From: JAEUMD01 sp036768475
GTDB taxonomy: Bacteria; Pseudomonadota; Alphaproteobacteria; Rhizobiales; Hyphomicrobiaceae
Assembly (NCBI GenBank): GCA_036768475.1
Contig: DAIPMW010000002.1
Span: 62,001 to 126,000 of the forward strand
Direction: 5' to 3'
Length of the DNA stretch: 64,000 bases
Position 1 is the stretch's first letter. Every line of letters starts with the position of its first letter. The notes below the pieces were generated by a model that did not search any database, was not told where the DNA came from, and was given only the letters and a program-made list of their open reading frames with translations. The translations under genes and the position numbers were made by a program. Of the stretch, positions 46,568 through 55,594 are shown in pieces.

Positions 46568-47518
46568 ATGACGCGCGCCGCGCGTTACCTGCGTGGCGCC
46601 ATGCTTTTGACTGCGCTCACACTGCCATTGCTATCCTTGGCTGTTCTGGGGTCCGTCTGGCTGTGGCAGAACGGCTACGTTCTGCACTGGGCGGTTGTGG
46701 CACTCGTGGTGACGACATTTGTCTTCGGCATGGAGCGTTGGCTGCTGCGCGACGCTGTCTCCGGTGTCAATGCCGCATCCGTGCGCGATGAGGTTCCGCT
46801 TCACTTTTCTTCCGATCGCGAGAACGCGGCATGGCGGTCCGTTCTGAAGCTCGCCGAGACAACCGACGCTGACGCCATCAACAGCCGCGATGCCTTGATC
46901 GATCTGGGCAAGCACACAGTAGAGACCGTGGCTCGCCAAATGCACCCGGAGCATAAAGATCCACTGCTGAAATTCACGTTGCCGGAGTTGTTGGTCTTGA
47001 TTGAAAGGGTCAGCGCCGAACTTGGTCCGTTCGTGCGCGAGACGATACCGCTGGGCGACAAGTTGACGTTTGGCCAGTTTCTGGCGATCTACCGTTGGCG
47101 CGGACTGCTCGATGTCGCTGACAAAGCCTACGACATATGGCGAATCATCCGCATGATGAATCCCGCGACAGCGGTCGCCCAGGAGCTGCGTGAAAAATTT
47201 ACGCGCCAGCTTTACGACTGGGGGCGAAAGGAACTGGCGCGCAGGCTGACCACCGCCTATGTGCGTGAGGTTGGTCGTGGTGCGATTGACCTCTACAGCG
47301 GCCGCTTGCGCGATCACAGTCCAGGGCAATCGGTTCGCGACGCGGCGCCTGCGATTGCACAGGCCGCCTCGCCAGAGCCTTATGGTCAGACGGACAAACA
47401 ACCCGGCGGCCGGCACCCCCAGCCTAAACGGTTTTCAGGCGCCAGACGTGTGCTCGGTCAAGCGTCCAATGTCGCGAAACTCCTGTGGCGGCGTCACCGA
47501 CACGATAACCTCCGCTAG
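46568..47518 (+). CDS. Membrane protein resembling the N-terminal part of a GTPase-associated family
   Basis: Predicted 316-residue protein with two hydrophobic segments at ~12-52 (LLTALTLPLLSLAVLGSVW and VVALVVTTFVFGM) and a helical cytoplasmic region containing LLKFTLPELLVLIERVSAE and FLAIYRWRGLLDVADKAYD. That pattern resembles the region ahead of the GTPase domain in a group of YeeP-like bacterial membrane GTPases, but no Walker A (GxxxxGKS) is present here. Function unknown. A basic, disordered C-terminus (~255-316) may be cytoplasmic. Transcribed alone. Confidence 0.55.
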   Translation: MTRAARYLRGAMLLTALTLPLLSLAVLGSVWLWQNGYVLHWAVVALVVTTFVFGMERWLLRDAVSGVNAASVRDEVPLHFSSDRENAAWRSVLKLAETTDADAINSRDALIDLGKHTVETVARQMHPEHKDPLLKFTLPELLVLIERVSAELGPFVRETIPLGDKLTFGQFLAIYRWRGLLDVADKAYDIWRIIRMMNPATAVAQELREKFTRQLYDWGRKELARRLTTAYVREVGRGAIDLYSGRLRDHSPGQSVRDAAPAIAQAASPEPYGQTDKQPGGRHPQPKRFSGARRVLGQASNVAKLLWRRHRHDNLR

Positions 47519-47629
47519 GATGATGTTGAGCTGAACCGCAGCGGTTCATCCTGAGAGACAAGCTCAAGATAACGGTCCGGGTCGTATCAGTATTTCTATT
47601 GCGCTTGTATACGATCCCACGCCGGTCGA

Positions 47630-49819
47630 TCATGTGACGGCTGCCGCATTCCGCTCGCAGACGTCTTGCGATGACCCTGTTTTGTCGATCGTCGAGGTCG
47701 GCTCACCATCGCTCATCGCCTTGCCGATGATCGTGTCAACCGTTTCCCGCAGGGTTTGCACGACATCCAGTCGCAGGTCCTGTGAGGTCGCCGCGAAGCC
47801 TTCCGCCTTCTCTTCATCTGCGTTCAGCAGAATCACGACGATATGCGCATCCCGGAGTCGCCGTCTGATCCGTCGCGCCAGATAACGCGTCGCTGCCAGG
47901 TGCTCGCTGAGAGAGCACAAACATACGAGCGGGACCTTGCTCCAATCCACGCTGCCGTCTTCGCTCACGCGTCCCACGTCTGACCGGTTGGTAACGGCGG
48001 CATCGATGCCGTGTCGCGTGACAAGATGTGAGATAACGTGCGCTGCCGCCTGGTCGACGAGAGAATGTGCTGGAACGCATTGAACCGCTCCTTCGGATCG
48101 CCAAGCCTCGGATAGATCCTCGGGCGTCAGGACTGGTAGATCGGCTGCGCCGACACGTTGCGAAACCATGTCTTCGTCTTCCGCGTTGCCATTCGCTTTG
48201 CGTGACGAATCCTCTCCCGTCGATACCGCCGATTTCGGTGGGACATGATCTGGAATATCCCAAAGATTGTCCACCATCGTCTCCACGGTCTCCTCAATGA
48301 CGGCCAGATGCTCTTCCGCGATCAGACATCGGTCGGCGTCGCTTTGAGCCAACCGAAGTCCTTCGATTGCGACGTCCTCGTAGTAAACGCTGAGTGGCTC
48401 CCCCTTGATCCGCTGTTCGGCAAGATCGGTTATCTCGGCCGCGTCTCCGGCAAGGGTGCGCTGATAGAAGCGCTCCTTGATTGTCAGCGCTGGTTCGTCA
48501 CCAAGCAGGACGTGGAGAAATTTCAGGCTGTCGATATGCTGTCCGAGCACGACGAGACAAAGCGTCATGGGAATTGCGAGCAGCAATCCGGCGGGACCCC
48601 AGAGGAATGTCCAGAATGCAGCAGCAATGAGAACGGCCATGGGAGAAAGACCAGTTGATCGCCCCTGCACCAGCGGCTCGATCAACTGGCCCATCGTTAC
48701 TTCACTTATGATGAAAAGGCCGGCGGTGATGAGTAGTGTGGTCCAGCCGGGATCGACGGCGGCGGCAAGTGCGAACGGCCCGACAGCCGCTATGAAAGAG
48801 CCGATGAACGGAACGAAGCGCATGAAGGCTGCGATGATGCCCCACAAAAAAGGAGCAGGGATGCCGAGCCACCACAACGCGGCGGAGATGAAGACGCCAT
48901 AAATCAAATTGAGAACAGTCATTGTCAGAAGGAAGCGGCTGAGCCGCTGGGCCGCGTCCGTCATTGCAGCAGTGGTGCGCTGCATGTCGCCCGAACCCGA
49001 CAACCGAATGAATCGGTCGCGCAACTCTTCGTTCTGGACGATGATGAAAGGCACGAGGACCAGGACGATGGCGAGCATCGCAATGGGTTCGACAAGCGGC
49101 GCAGCCAGCGCGAGTAGATTGTCAAGTGGCGTCGCTGCTGGATAATGCAATTCGACTGCAACCGGTTTATCAACCCTATCTTGTTGCTGCTTGGCCGAGC
49201 GTGCCGTTAGTGATCCAGGGGCTATTCGCGAAAGTTCTGGTGCCTTGACGGCTTCACCCTGTTTAGCCTCCGGAGGGGCAAGCTCGCTTTGGAGATCTTT
49301 CAATGTTTCCGCGGCGCGTTCCATCGCGGGGTTGGACAAGGCAACACCACGAATGTCTCGAACCTTCTCGCGCAGCGTGCTCTCATAGCGGGGAAGTTCC
49401 GTCGCCAGAAAGCGAACCTGTTCGCTCAGCACCCCGGCAAGAACGAGAAGACCTGAGAACGTGACGGAGACGACCAGCAGCGCCGCCGCCAGGCGTGGGA
49501 TCCGAATGCGGCGCAGCATCCGAACGATCGGCGAGAGCACGAATGCCAGAAGAATCGCCGCCGCTATGGGAAGAAAGACGGCCTTGCCAACGTAGAGCGC
49601 GACAATAATCGCTGCCGCCAGGATGGTATTATTTACCGTGGACGTCCGCCCCCCTGCCTGTGGCGCCATTTGACGTGCGCGCGAAAAGCCATCGGACTGG
49701 CGGACACGTTCTGCTTTGACAGGTGACACGCCAACCTCCCGCTCTGAGACCTGCGGCGCCCTGCCCATTGCCGAAACTCGAGGTGTCCCAGCTTCATATG
49801 GGGGCGATATCGCAATCAC
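47630..49819 (-). CDS. AI-2E/PerM-family transporter with long C-terminal extension
   Basis: Predicted 729-residue protein. After a charged N-terminus, residues ~65-425 hold about eight hydrophobic segments typical of the AI-2E family: FLPIAAAILLAFVLSPIVRM early, then GIIAAFMRFVPFIGSFIAAV with the conserved P-F-I-G-S motif and GPAGLLLAIPMTLCLVVLG near the end. The C-terminal ~300 residues form an extra soluble domain with an alpha/beta pattern (VPLVCLCSLSEH, AHIVVILLNADEE) of unknown role. Members act as sodium/proton antiporters or export signals; no substrate can be given. Its start overlaps the preceding gene's stop. Confidence 0.8.
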   Translation of the reverse strand: MIAISPPYEAGTPRVSAMGRAPQVSEREVGVSPVKAERVRQSDGFSRARQMAPQAGGRTSTVNNTILAAAIIVALYVGKAVFLPIAAAILLAFVLSPIVRMLRRIRIPRLAAALLVVSVTFSGLLVLAGVLSEQVRFLATELPRYESTLREKVRDIRGVALSNPAMERAAETLKDLQSELAPPEAKQGEAVKAPELSRIAPGSLTARSAKQQQDRVDKPVAVELHYPAATPLDNLLALAAPLVEPIAMLAIVLVLVPFIIVQNEELRDRFIRLSGSGDMQRTTAAMTDAAQRLSRFLLTMTVLNLIYGVFISAALWWLGIPAPFLWGIIAAFMRFVPFIGSFIAAVGPFALAAAVDPGWTTLLITAGLFIISEVTMGQLIEPLVQGRSTGLSPMAVLIAAAFWTFLWGPAGLLLAIPMTLCLVVLGQHIDSLKFLHVLLGDEPALTIKERFYQRTLAGDAAEITDLAEQRIKGEPLSVYYEDVAIEGLRLAQSDADRCLIAEEHLAVIEETVETMVDNLWDIPDHVPPKSAVSTGEDSSRKANGNAEDEDMVSQRVGAADLPVLTPEDLSEAWRSEGAVQCVPAHSLVDQAAAHVISHLVTRHGIDAAVTNRSDVGRVSEDGSVDWSKVPLVCLCSLSEHLAATRYLARRIRRRLRDAHIVVILLNADEEKAEGFAATSQDLRLDVVQTLRETVDTIIGKAMSDGEPTSTIDKTGSSQDVCERNAAAVT

Positions 49820-50223
49820 CTTTTGATCTTGCGCGCAGCACTGAAGCCGAACATGAATGCCGTCGCGAGCACTTTTGCAGAGCCGAAATAGTCGATCGCC
49901 TCGCGGGCTTCCTCGTCAATTGCAGCAAGCGTGTTCTCAATCTCGTGTGTTCGGTTATCGAGGATTAGCTTTAGTCTGCGATAGGCCCATCTTGCGAGTA
50001 TCAGGATCACCGCGAGAAGTAGTGCCCCCAGGGCAATGCCTGCGGCAGTCTCGAGCGGGCCATACACGGGAGCGAGATAGGCATAGAGTGCAACGAGACC
50101 GAATGCGACGGCCGCGAGTGCGCTTAGAGCCACCGCCGCCACCCACGCTATCGTCGGTCCCAAGCGTTCCGCAGCTGTCTCTGTCAGACGATCTGTAACG
50201 TAGGAGGCGGCCTCACTGATCAT
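49816..50223 (-). CDS. Holin-superfamily-like membrane protein
   Basis: Predicted 135-residue protein with two long hydrophobic segments (~24-52 and ~60-80) and a basic C-terminus, resembling the phage-holin-like (DUF1469/YqjE-type) membrane proteins that often accompany YqjD/ElaB genes. No other phage gene is near, so this is probably a housekeeping envelope protein, not a lysis gene. ATGA overlap with the following AI-2E-type gene shows co-translation. Confidence 0.7.
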   Translation of the reverse strand: MISEAASYVTDRLTETAAERLGPTIAWVAAVALSALAAVAFGLVALYAYLAPVYGPLETAAGIALGALLLAVILILARWAYRRLKLILDNRTHEIENTLAAIDEEAREAIDYFGSAKVLATAFMFGFSAARKIKR

Positions 50224-50290
50224 GTCGCTCTACCGTAATTGCCTCGGCAACTTGGAATCCTGCTTGAGGGTAACATCGTTGTTGCGGCTC

Positions 50291-50548
50291 TCACCGACGG
50301 GCAAGAACTGCAAGGAAGAAGCCGACACCCGCCGCGATTGCTGCCGATGCCAGGGGATTACGGCGGATGGCGATCTCCACGCGGTCAAGACCATCTGTGG
50401 CGACCTGCCGGAGTTGCTCGGTGGTTTCGCCCAACGTTTCGGAGGCGCGTTCCGCCGCATGCTCGACGCTGCGGGAAACCCGCTCACCGCGCCGAGTCAG
50501 GTCGTCAGTGGCTTGCTCGATGTAGGACTTTCCAGACTCTGTAGCCAT
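50291..50548 (-). CDS. YqjD/ElaB-like (DUF883) membrane protein
   Basis: Predicted 85-residue protein: a long amphipathic helix (~10-60: TEQLRQVATDGLDRVEIAI) and a short C-terminal membrane anchor ending in basic residues (NPLASAAIAAGVGFFLAVL, then ARR). This is the layout of E. coli YqjD and ElaB, which are stress-induced, tail-anchored inner-membrane proteins that can bind ribosomes. One of three such genes here. Confidence 0.82.
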   Translation of the reverse strand: MATESGKSYIEQATDDLTRRGERVSRSVEHAAERASETLGETTEQLRQVATDGLDRVEIAIRRNPLASAAIAAGVGFFLAVLARR

Positions 50549-50604
50549 GCTCGAACTCCAGATTTTCTCGTTCCTGACTGCGATCGATATCTCTCTGCAG
50601 CGCG

Positions 50605-50883
50605 TCAGCGGATCATCATCAGTCCGACGAGAAAGCCGACACCTGCGGCGATTATTGCTGCTTGCGTGGGATGGCGACGGATCGCCCGCTCTGCTGCATT
50701 CACTTGTTCGCCGGCCTTGGCCTGCAGATCCTCGACGGATGTACCAAGTTGGCTCGCCGCCAGCTTGCCAACAGAGTCGGCCAGTCGCGCCACGTCATCA
50801 CGCAAAGCCGCAAAGTCATCGGATACGTCCTTGGCAGCATTCTGGGTGTCCTCTTTTTTCGGTTCGAACGCAGTTGCTTCCAT
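50605..50883 (-). CDS. YqjD/ElaB-like (DUF883) membrane protein
   Basis: Predicted 92-residue paralogue of the downstream gene: coiled helix (DDVARLADSVGKLAASQLGT) and C-terminal anchor RHPTQAAIIAAGVGFLVGLM ending in basic residues. The start at 50883 has an AGGAGG seven bases upstream; a longer frame to 51033 is unlikely. Confidence 0.82.
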   Translation of the reverse strand: MEATAFEPKKEDTQNAAKDVSDDFAALRDDVARLADSVGKLAASQLGTSVEDLQAKAGEQVNAAERAIRRHPTQAAIIAAGVGFLVGLMMIR

Positions 50884-51320
50884 GTTGGTCCTCCTGCAAG
50901 AGCAATTTCGGTACCCGATTGGGTGCGCTGAAACCCGCACACATCGTGTTGCGTCATTGTCCCGTTGCTGCGTGATGAGGGCAGCCACCTGGCGCAGTGT
51001 GCTGTCGGGCAAGTTATGCTGTCGGGCGGACAACGCTGTATTGTCTCAATGGTTCCACAACGCTCTCGAACGTATTTTTCGCGTCAGTGATAGGGTTTGA
51101 AAAACGCGTGCAAAGGGGAACGTTGAGCTTGTCCGAGGCGTTGAACCGGAAACCCCGATACCCGAGGTACGTGCCACACGGGGGCCGCACGCTGATGCAT
51201 GACGCGGACCTGAAACGGATACGTTGATGCCACCAAACGGAATTGACGACGCGGCTGAAGCGGCGGGTTGCCGCAATTCTGACCGGCCTCCACGAACAAA
51301 TGCAGGTTGAGGTGATCGAA

Positions 51321-51911
51321 ATGACGAGCAATGAGATTCGCGACAACGTGCCGTTTCAAAACGCCAGCCGGGACGATTTGAGGGAGGATAAAAAGGAGCC
51401 TTTGTTGCGTTCCTCCTCGACCAACGCAGGTGACCGGAGCCCTGCTGCGGATCTATCGGATGTTAAGAGCGAGATCGAGCGCCTGTCAGGCATCGTCGCT
51501 CAAATTGCCAACGAGCGTGCCAAGCAGGTGGCGACCGTAGTCGACGACGGAATGGATAGCGTGCGAAGCGCTATACGGCACAATCCGTGGACGAGCATCG
51601 GTATTGCCAGCGTCGTCGGCTTTGGGATCGCGATCGCCACAACGTCTCGTCCGGTTGAGGCATCACGCATGGATCGGATTCGGCGCACGGCTTCGCGGTC
51701 GATTGACCGCTTTGATGCGCGCTCACGGCTTCCCAGTATGCAGGACGTGCGTGAGTACGTCCCCGATCTTGCGAATACGAAATCCTCTTTGGCAGATCGC
51801 GCCGAAAAGCTGGGCAATGCGATTGCTGATATCGACCCCAAGACTGCGGTAGGACCACTTATCGAGGCTGTACGCGGCATTTCGCAGGCGATCAGCCGCG
51901 CGAGAGGCTGA
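51321..51911 (+). CDS. Extended YqjD-like membrane protein
   Basis: Predicted 196-residue protein. Residues ~45-110 match the YqjD pattern (IERLSGIVAQIANERAK; RHNPWTSIGIASVVGFGIAI with the anchor), but a further ~85 charged residues follow the membrane segment, unlike the short family members. It is divergent from the two smaller paralogues. The start is uncertain between 51300 and 51321. Confidence 0.7.
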   Translation: MTSNEIRDNVPFQNASRDDLREDKKEPLLRSSSTNAGDRSPAADLSDVKSEIERLSGIVAQIANERAKQVATVVDDGMDSVRSAIRHNPWTSIGIASVVGFGIAIATTSRPVEASRMDRIRRTASRSIDRFDARSRLPSMQDVREYVPDLANTKSSLADRAEKLGNAIADIDPKTAVGPLIEAVRGISQAISRARG

Positions 51912-52122
51912 GGCTCGCATCGGCGGTTTTAAAGTTTGACGCAAGATGGCCACCACAAATGTGTGCGCCGCATTCTCATCGGAGGTTCCAATGTCAGCTG
52001 GGGATCGCCCGCGTCGAGACCAATATTGTCGGAGGAAGGCGGGCATTTCGATGTTATCCTATTTAATGCCTGCTGCCTCCATCGAGAATCGGCATCACAA
52101 CGTCAAGCTTCCGGGGGGAACG

Positions 52123-52410
52123 ATGTTGCACATGGTGAGCATATGTTTTCAGCGCGCGTCTCTCGGCTCTGTCGCCATCCTTTTGTTCAGTGTCGATGCG
52201 AATGCGCTGATCACGCAGAAGGTGAAAAACGCCTGCAAGAATGATTACTTCACGTATTGCAGCCAGCATGCCGTTGGGAGTTCGGCGTTGCGCACCTGTA
52301 TGAGAGGAGCCCAGGACAGTTTGTCGAAGACATGCCTGAACGCATTGGTCGATGACGGAGAGGTCTCCAAGGAGGACATTCATCGATACAAGAGGCGCCA
52401 CCACCGGTAG
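52123..52410 (+). CDS. Small secreted cysteine-rich protein
   Basis: Predicted 95-residue protein: N-terminal hydrophobic segment (GSVAILLFSVDANA, cleavage likely after ANA) and a basic, four-cysteine mature domain (KNACKNDYFTYCSQH, LRTCMRGAQDSLSKTC) with cysteines spaced as two pairs. A GGGGGGAA precedes the ATG. Family not recognised; a role in the periplasm or host/environment interaction is speculation. Confidence 0.6.
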   Translation: MLHMVSICFQRASLGSVAILLFSVDANALITQKVKNACKNDYFTYCSQHAVGSSALRTCMRGAQDSLSKTCLNALVDDGEVSKEDIHRYKRRHHR

Positions 52411-52462
52411 GGCGTGTGGCGCGGGACCTGGGAAGATGCGTGCCCGCAATTGCGAGCGTGAA

Positions 52463-53392
52463 TCATCGCGCTGGACGGCTTGCACGGACAATGGCGTTGC
52501 GCAGCCATGTGTGTCCGGGGTCGTCGTCGTAGGAAGCATGCCACAGCATCGATATCGTCACCTCGGGAAGATCGACGGGAACGCGACTGAGCGCCAAGTC
52601 GAGTTCCTTTGCGAAAATCCGCGCAAGTCGCGCATGCATTGTCGTCACCACGGGGGAGCCTGCGATGAGGAAGGGCACGCCGATGAACCGCGGCGTCACC
52701 AGCGCCACCTTCCGTGATAGACCGATCTTCTCCAGGGCGTCGTCGACCACACCACGTTCGCCTTTGCGCAGGCTCGTGAGCACATGCGGTAATCGCACAT
52801 AGTTCTTGAGCGAGATTGGTGGTTTGAAGCCGACCTTCGCGGCATTGAACATGCACAGGTATGTGTCGGTCGCCAGCAGTCGCCGCTTGTGGTGAACCTG
52901 ACCTTGCGGGAATGTGCCAATGCCGATCCCGATGTCGAAGTTGTCCGCGTCGATCTCGTCGAGAAGCTGGCGTTCGTCGGTCGAATAAATGCGGAAGCGA
53001 ATCCCCGGCGCCTCATCGCAGCCGATTGCCAGGAGCTTTGGACCGATCAGCATTTCGACGCTGTCGGGCAGGCCGATGCGGAATGTCCGCTCCGCCTTTG
53101 CCGGATCGAAGGCCTCATCCCGCGCCACCAGCGCCTGAATTCCCGATAGAGTGATTCTGACCCGGTCGCCGAGCGCCAATGCTTTGGGCGTAGGTCGCAT
53201 TCCGTCCGGCGAGCGGACCAGCAGCTCGTCATCGAACAGCTGGCGCAGCCTCGCCAGATTGTGGCTCATTGCGGATTGTCCCAAGCCTACGCGCCCCGCC
53301 GCCTTGGTCACGCTGCGCTCTGTGAGCAGCGCATCCAGAGCAACGAGCAGGTTGAGGTCGACACGAGCTAAATTGATATGATCGATGGGCAT
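52463..53392 (-). CDS. LysR-family transcription regulator
   Basis: Predicted 309-residue regulator. N-terminal winged helix-turn-helix (~8-66): DLNLLVALDALLTERSVTKAA, then GQSAMSHNLARLRQLFDDELLVRS. The rest is the periplasmic-binding-protein-like effector domain (from ~95: RTFRIGLPDSVEMLIGPKLL). Resembles the NodD/NahR/LinR branch of LysR proteins (DHINLARVDLNLL start). The gene is divergent from a small secreted protein gene 100 bases away, the typical layout for autoregulation and local control. Start at 53392; a longer frame to 53506 is less likely. Confidence 0.9.
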   Translation of the reverse strand: MPIDHINLARVDLNLLVALDALLTERSVTKAAGRVGLGQSAMSHNLARLRQLFDDELLVRSPDGMRPTPKALALGDRVRITLSGIQALVARDEAFDPAKAERTFRIGLPDSVEMLIGPKLLAIGCDEAPGIRFRIYSTDERQLLDEIDADNFDIGIGIGTFPQGQVHHKRRLLATDTYLCMFNAAKVGFKPPISLKNYVRLPHVLTSLRKGERGVVDDALEKIGLSRKVALVTPRFIGVPFLIAGSPVVTTMHARLARIFAKELDLALSRVPVDLPEVTISMLWHASYDDDPGHTWLRNAIVRASRPAR

Positions 53393-53492
53393 TATGAATT
53401 CAATCGGTTGGACTAATGTGATTGCTCGTACCATTCTCCGGACCAGAGGGAAAGACATGCGTGTCCTTCCAGTTGACCAGGAGCCGATCAAC

Positions 53493-53831
53493 ATGAAGAC
53501 CTTCAAGTTTGCACTCGCCGCTCTCGGAGCCGTCGCTGGGCTTGTGACGACCGCTCAAGCCGCTGAACTCGCAGCCTATCGTGGTCGGCCCGTAGATCTC
53601 GGTGCCGTTGCCGGTGTCGCCTACTACACGGTGGAGCAGGGCGGTTACCGGGTAGTCGCCACACTCGCTGAAGCCGACAGTGATGCCGCGGTTCGTTTCG
53701 AGGCCGTGCTGGCGCCGGGCCAGAGCGTCGTCCTCTCTTCGCCAGCAGTGCGTGGAGGACATCCCGCCCGCGTCGAGATCAGCCGTATTGGCGAGCGCAT
53801 TGAGGTGGCGTCGTCGCCGGTCACGAACTGA
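53493..53831 (+). CDS. Small secreted protein divergent from the LysR gene
   Basis: Predicted 112-residue protein with a clear signal peptide (FKFALAALGAVAGLVTTAQA) and a soluble, strand-rich mature domain (YRVVATLAEADSDAAVRFEA, GQSVVLSSPAVRGG) without cysteine. An AGGAG lies 8 bases before the ATG. Not assigned to a family. Its position makes it the likely target of the LysR regulator. Confidence 0.7.
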   Translation: MKTFKFALAALGAVAGLVTTAQAAELAAYRGRPVDLGAVAGVAYYTVEQGGYRVVATLAEADSDAAVRFEAVLAPGQSVVLSSPAVRGGHPARVEISRIGERIEVASSPVTN

Positions 53832-54147
53832 AGCAGTGCGCAAACGGTAAGTCGTGGGGCCGGTCCAACCGGCTCCCGTATTCTCCAATCAAAGCATCAA
53901 GAAAAGAGGTGATGCGGGCGTGAGTGAGGGGCCCCGGTATTTATTTGAGAGCCTCGATCGCGGCCTCGACGGAAGCACGACTGCTTCCTTCCTGGGGCCA
54001 TCAACCAGATCATCGCCGTGCGCAGCCCGCGCAGGATCGGCAACACATCGCGCGTGAGGCGGCGGCCGCGCAGATGGTCAATTTTATACACATCGGCATC
54101 GCACCGGCACGCGAACTCCGATTAACTCGAGCACGCGTGGGTCGCTT
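53832..54147. other. Intergenic region, nothing recognised
   Basis: About 316 bases. Short frames on both strands lack family features. A GGTCC/GGCTC-rich stretch at 53856-53878 has weak hairpin potential (GCCGGTCC with CCGGC) that may act as a terminator for the secreted protein gene, but lacks a clear T-run. Confidence 0.35.
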
Positions 54148-54351
54148 TCATCGTGTCGGAAGCGTATTGCGCTGATTGGAACCGTGCATAGTGTCGGTGA
54201 TGAGCGCATCCTCGCGCGGGACTTTCGTGATTGTCCCACCCTCGCACTGACGCTCGAGTTCCCGCAGAGCTTGTTCGCCACGGCGGCCGTCTGCGATGCA
54301 ATAGACCATGGTCTGGCCCGTTTTCGTTTTTGCCTGGAAGACGCGTGTCAT
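54148..54351 (-). CDS. Small hypothetical protein
   Basis: Predicted 67-residue soluble protein: TKTGQTMVYCIADGRRGEQ and LRELERQCEGGTITKVP look like a real folded peptide with charged helices, but I recognise no family. No strong ribosome binding site. It might be read from a longer upstream frame (to 54432). Low certainty. Confidence 0.35.
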   Translation of the reverse strand: MTRVFQAKTKTGQTMVYCIADGRRGEQALRELERQCEGGTITKVPREDALITDTMHGSNQRNTLPTR

Positions 54352-54622
54352 TTTGAAGACCCAAAATCGAAGACCGAAATAAAACAATCGAAAGTCGACA
54401 GGTTCGCGTCGCGATGTGCCGTCATTCGACATCTAGCCGCAAGGGCAGCTATGCCGGCTGCAAAACCCGCACCAGGAACGATGTTAAAGTAATTGCGCAG
54501 TGGATAAGGGTGAACAACACGCTCAAAATACAAGCATGTCCACCTGGAGTGTGGTGCGGTTAAGGGTGAAAAACATGTTTCGCAATATTTAAATTGGTTG
54601 GCAGTGCGCCGGTCGCGACGGA

Positions 54623-55336
54623 TCAGCTCTTCTTCTTGCAGGGCAGTATGTAGGTGAAGCCCTGACAATCACCCTGCGAGAGGCAGGCAGCGTGAGGCAC
54701 GATCTTCACCTCGTTGGAGTCGGGTGAGCTGTCCGCAATCTGCAGCATGGCAAGAGGATCGATGAGCTGTGCTGTTGGGTTGTACCAAGTCAATCCGCCA
54801 TGTTCGTTGGTCAACCATTGGATCTCGTCGCGCTTCGTTTCCCAGACTTCCCAGTGCACCTCCGGAAGATAATCGGGAACGCCACCAGGCGTGTGGACTC
54901 GCCCCAGACGCTGCCCCCGCGATATGTGCTGTCCAACTTCGAAGTGCTTGATTTCGTTGTAGTCTAAATGATCAAAAACGGAATAATAGAGCGCCGCGTC
55001 CTCGTCGGCTCCCGCTTCCTCTCGGGTATGCTTGATGATCAGCGACCCTTCCCAACCCCAGCCCCAGTTTGATTGCCAAACCGCACGGATTGTGCCTGGC
55101 GCCGGCGCGACGACCCATTCGCCTATGCGCCCGCCATCGACGCCGGTGTGCTGTTCATCACGTCGACTGCCGTCTACGTCGATCCAGCTTGCATAGAGCG
55201 AGGTGAGTGGCGAGCAAGCGTAATCATCAGGATAGACTGGAACCAGCCCTGTGGGTTCAACTTCGATACCTGTCTCAGAATGGCTCGAATCCGCGTCGGC
55301 CCGAGCTCCGTCGCTGGTGATGCCCAGGGCCAGCAA
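54623..55336 (-). CDS. M23/LytM-like secreted protein with partly altered active site
   Basis: Predicted 237-residue exported protein resembling M23 peptidoglycan endopeptidases. The H-x3-D zinc motif is present (HTGVD, H63 and D67), as are a central histidine in FDHLD (H123) and VGQHISRGQRLGRVHTPGG. However, the usual H-x-H is E-V-H (E159, H161), so the first histidine of that pair, which assists catalysis, is replaced. The start is doubtful: the frame opens with TTG at 55336 giving a short signal peptide, and the frame stays open to 55399 (with PRYLLVALLALG before it) without an ATG, GTG or TTG. A non-canonical CTG or ATT start, or a sequence error, is possible. Confidence 0.6.
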   Translation of the reverse strand: MLALGITSDGARADADSSHSETGIEVEPTGLVPVYPDDYACSPLTSLYASWIDVDGSRRDEQHTGVDGGRIGEWVVAPAPGTIRAVWQSNWGWGWEGSLIIKHTREEAGADEDAALYYSVFDHLDYNEIKHFEVGQHISRGQRLGRVHTPGGVPDYLPEVHWEVWETKRDEIQWLTNEHGGLTWYNPTAQLIDPLAMLQIADSSPDSNEVKIVPHAACLSQGDCQGFTYILPCKKKS

Positions 55337-55594
55337 GGCAACGAGCAGATAACGCGGGAGCTGTGAGGTGGTCTGAATTTGTGTCCCCCATTTTCCACTT
55401 CAGTAAGCGCTGGCGGCCGCGCGGCGCCGTTTTTCTTCTTTAACGTTGTAAACGCGCAAGTGAGCGAAATCGTGTCAATCAGCGCATGCATTTAACGTTA
55501 AGCAAAGGTTGCTCCTAACCGATTCTTTCCTGGTTCTCTAAATTGCATCTGTGAATTCTAACTCTTTATTTACTAGAATCGCAGTGGGAACCCC

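Noticed and set aside
47532..47548. Hairpin TGAACCG/CGGTTCA after the membrane protein gene
   Set aside because: No T-run and a tiny loop; could be a weak terminator or chance palindrome.
49816..50223. Prophage lysis gene
   Set aside because: Holin-like but without any other phage genes; better explained as a YqjE-type envelope protein.
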